Positions 6,433-6,547 of a stretch of 6,547 nt of DNA are shown here, one piece after another (position 1 is the stretch's first letter; every line of letters begins with the position of its first letter). This DNA is from an uncultured Ruminococcus sp. (GTDB lineage Bacteria > Bacillota > Clostridia > Oscillospirales > Ruminococcaceae). The stretch spans positions 1 through 6,547 of the forward strand of contig USJI01000067.1 of the NCBI GenBank assembly GCA_900554975.1, written 5' to 3'. The notes beneath the pieces are model-generated. The model did not search any database. It saw only the letters and a list, made by a program, of their open reading frames with translations, and was not told where the DNA came from. Position numbers and translations under genes: made by a program.

Positions 6433-6461
6433 ATTTTAACATTAAATGAAAATATTGTCAA
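6433..6461 (-). promoter_or_regulatory. Promoter of the dockerin protein gene
   Basis: Reading the minus strand, a consensus -35 TTGACA (6461-6456) is followed by a 17-base spacer and TAAAAT (6438-6433). A TG one base before the -10 gives an extended -10. The start site would fall near 6426, leaving a leader of about 20 bases that contains AGGAGG (6417-6412). This is the strongest promoter in the window. The short leader leaves little room for RNA-level control. Confidence 0.8.
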
Positions 6462-6547
6462 TAAAAATTATTACTAAAACCTTATGTGTTTGCTTATGCT
6501 TTTTAATGCGGATTTTCTGAGAATTATCCTGTCAAAACTTTTTCATG

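Noticed and set aside
6510..6535. Imperfect palindrome around TTCTGAGAA (6515-6523) and a minus-strand TTGACA at 6530-6535
   Set aside because: The outer and inner symmetries do not share a centre, and no -10 follows the TTGACA at a usable distance. Nothing else supports a site in 6462-6547.

Overview
The window reads as ordinary chromosomal DNA from a low-to-mid G+C member of the Clostridia. A Ruminococcus-type member of the Oscillospiraceae is the best guess. The reasons are Gram-positive style Shine-Dalgarno sites, AT-rich sigma-A-like promoters, clostridial-looking metabolic enzymes, and a secreted protein with a dockerin, a cohesin-like domain and Thr-rich linkers, an architecture typical of cellulosome-forming ruminococci. 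The species assignment is inference.

Layout. Positions 1-212 form an AT-rich leader with two candidate promoters and a perfect 10-bp inverted repeat just past the predicted start site of the nearer one. Positions 213-4535 hold five tightly packed plus-strand genes: fabD (malonyl-CoA:ACP transacylase), aroE (shikimate dehydrogenase), aroK (shikimate kinase), an amidohydrolase-superfamily enzyme of unassigned substrate, and the alpha subunit of a class I [4Fe-4S] fumarase. Gaps are 24 bp, 18 bp, a 1-base overlap and 25 bp, so they probably form one operon. A strong 14-bp hairpin at 4556-4590 ends it and can also serve the convergent gene. Positions 4605-6404 on the minus strand encode a 599-residue exported modular protein (signal peptide, cohesin-like domain, Ig-like domains separated by Thr-rich linkers, C-terminal dockerin). 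It has its own well-formed promoter at 6433-6461. Positions 6462-6547 hold no gene that I can support.

How the genes work together. AroE and AroK catalyse consecutive steps (3-dehydroshikimate to shikimate to shikimate-3-phosphate). FabD loads malonyl groups for fatty acid synthesis. The fumarase subunit belongs to the C4-dicarboxylate part of central metabolism. They look like a housekeeping operon of mixed pathways rather than one pathway. The modular protein is a separate unit, probably part of extracellular enzyme complex assembly.

I do not see a clearly new system, mobile element, CRISPR array or RNA gene. The points most worth following are the cohesin-plus-dockerin protein, the fumarase alpha subunit with no beta subunit beside it, the non-canonical cofactor loop of AroE, and the palindrome in the fabD leader.
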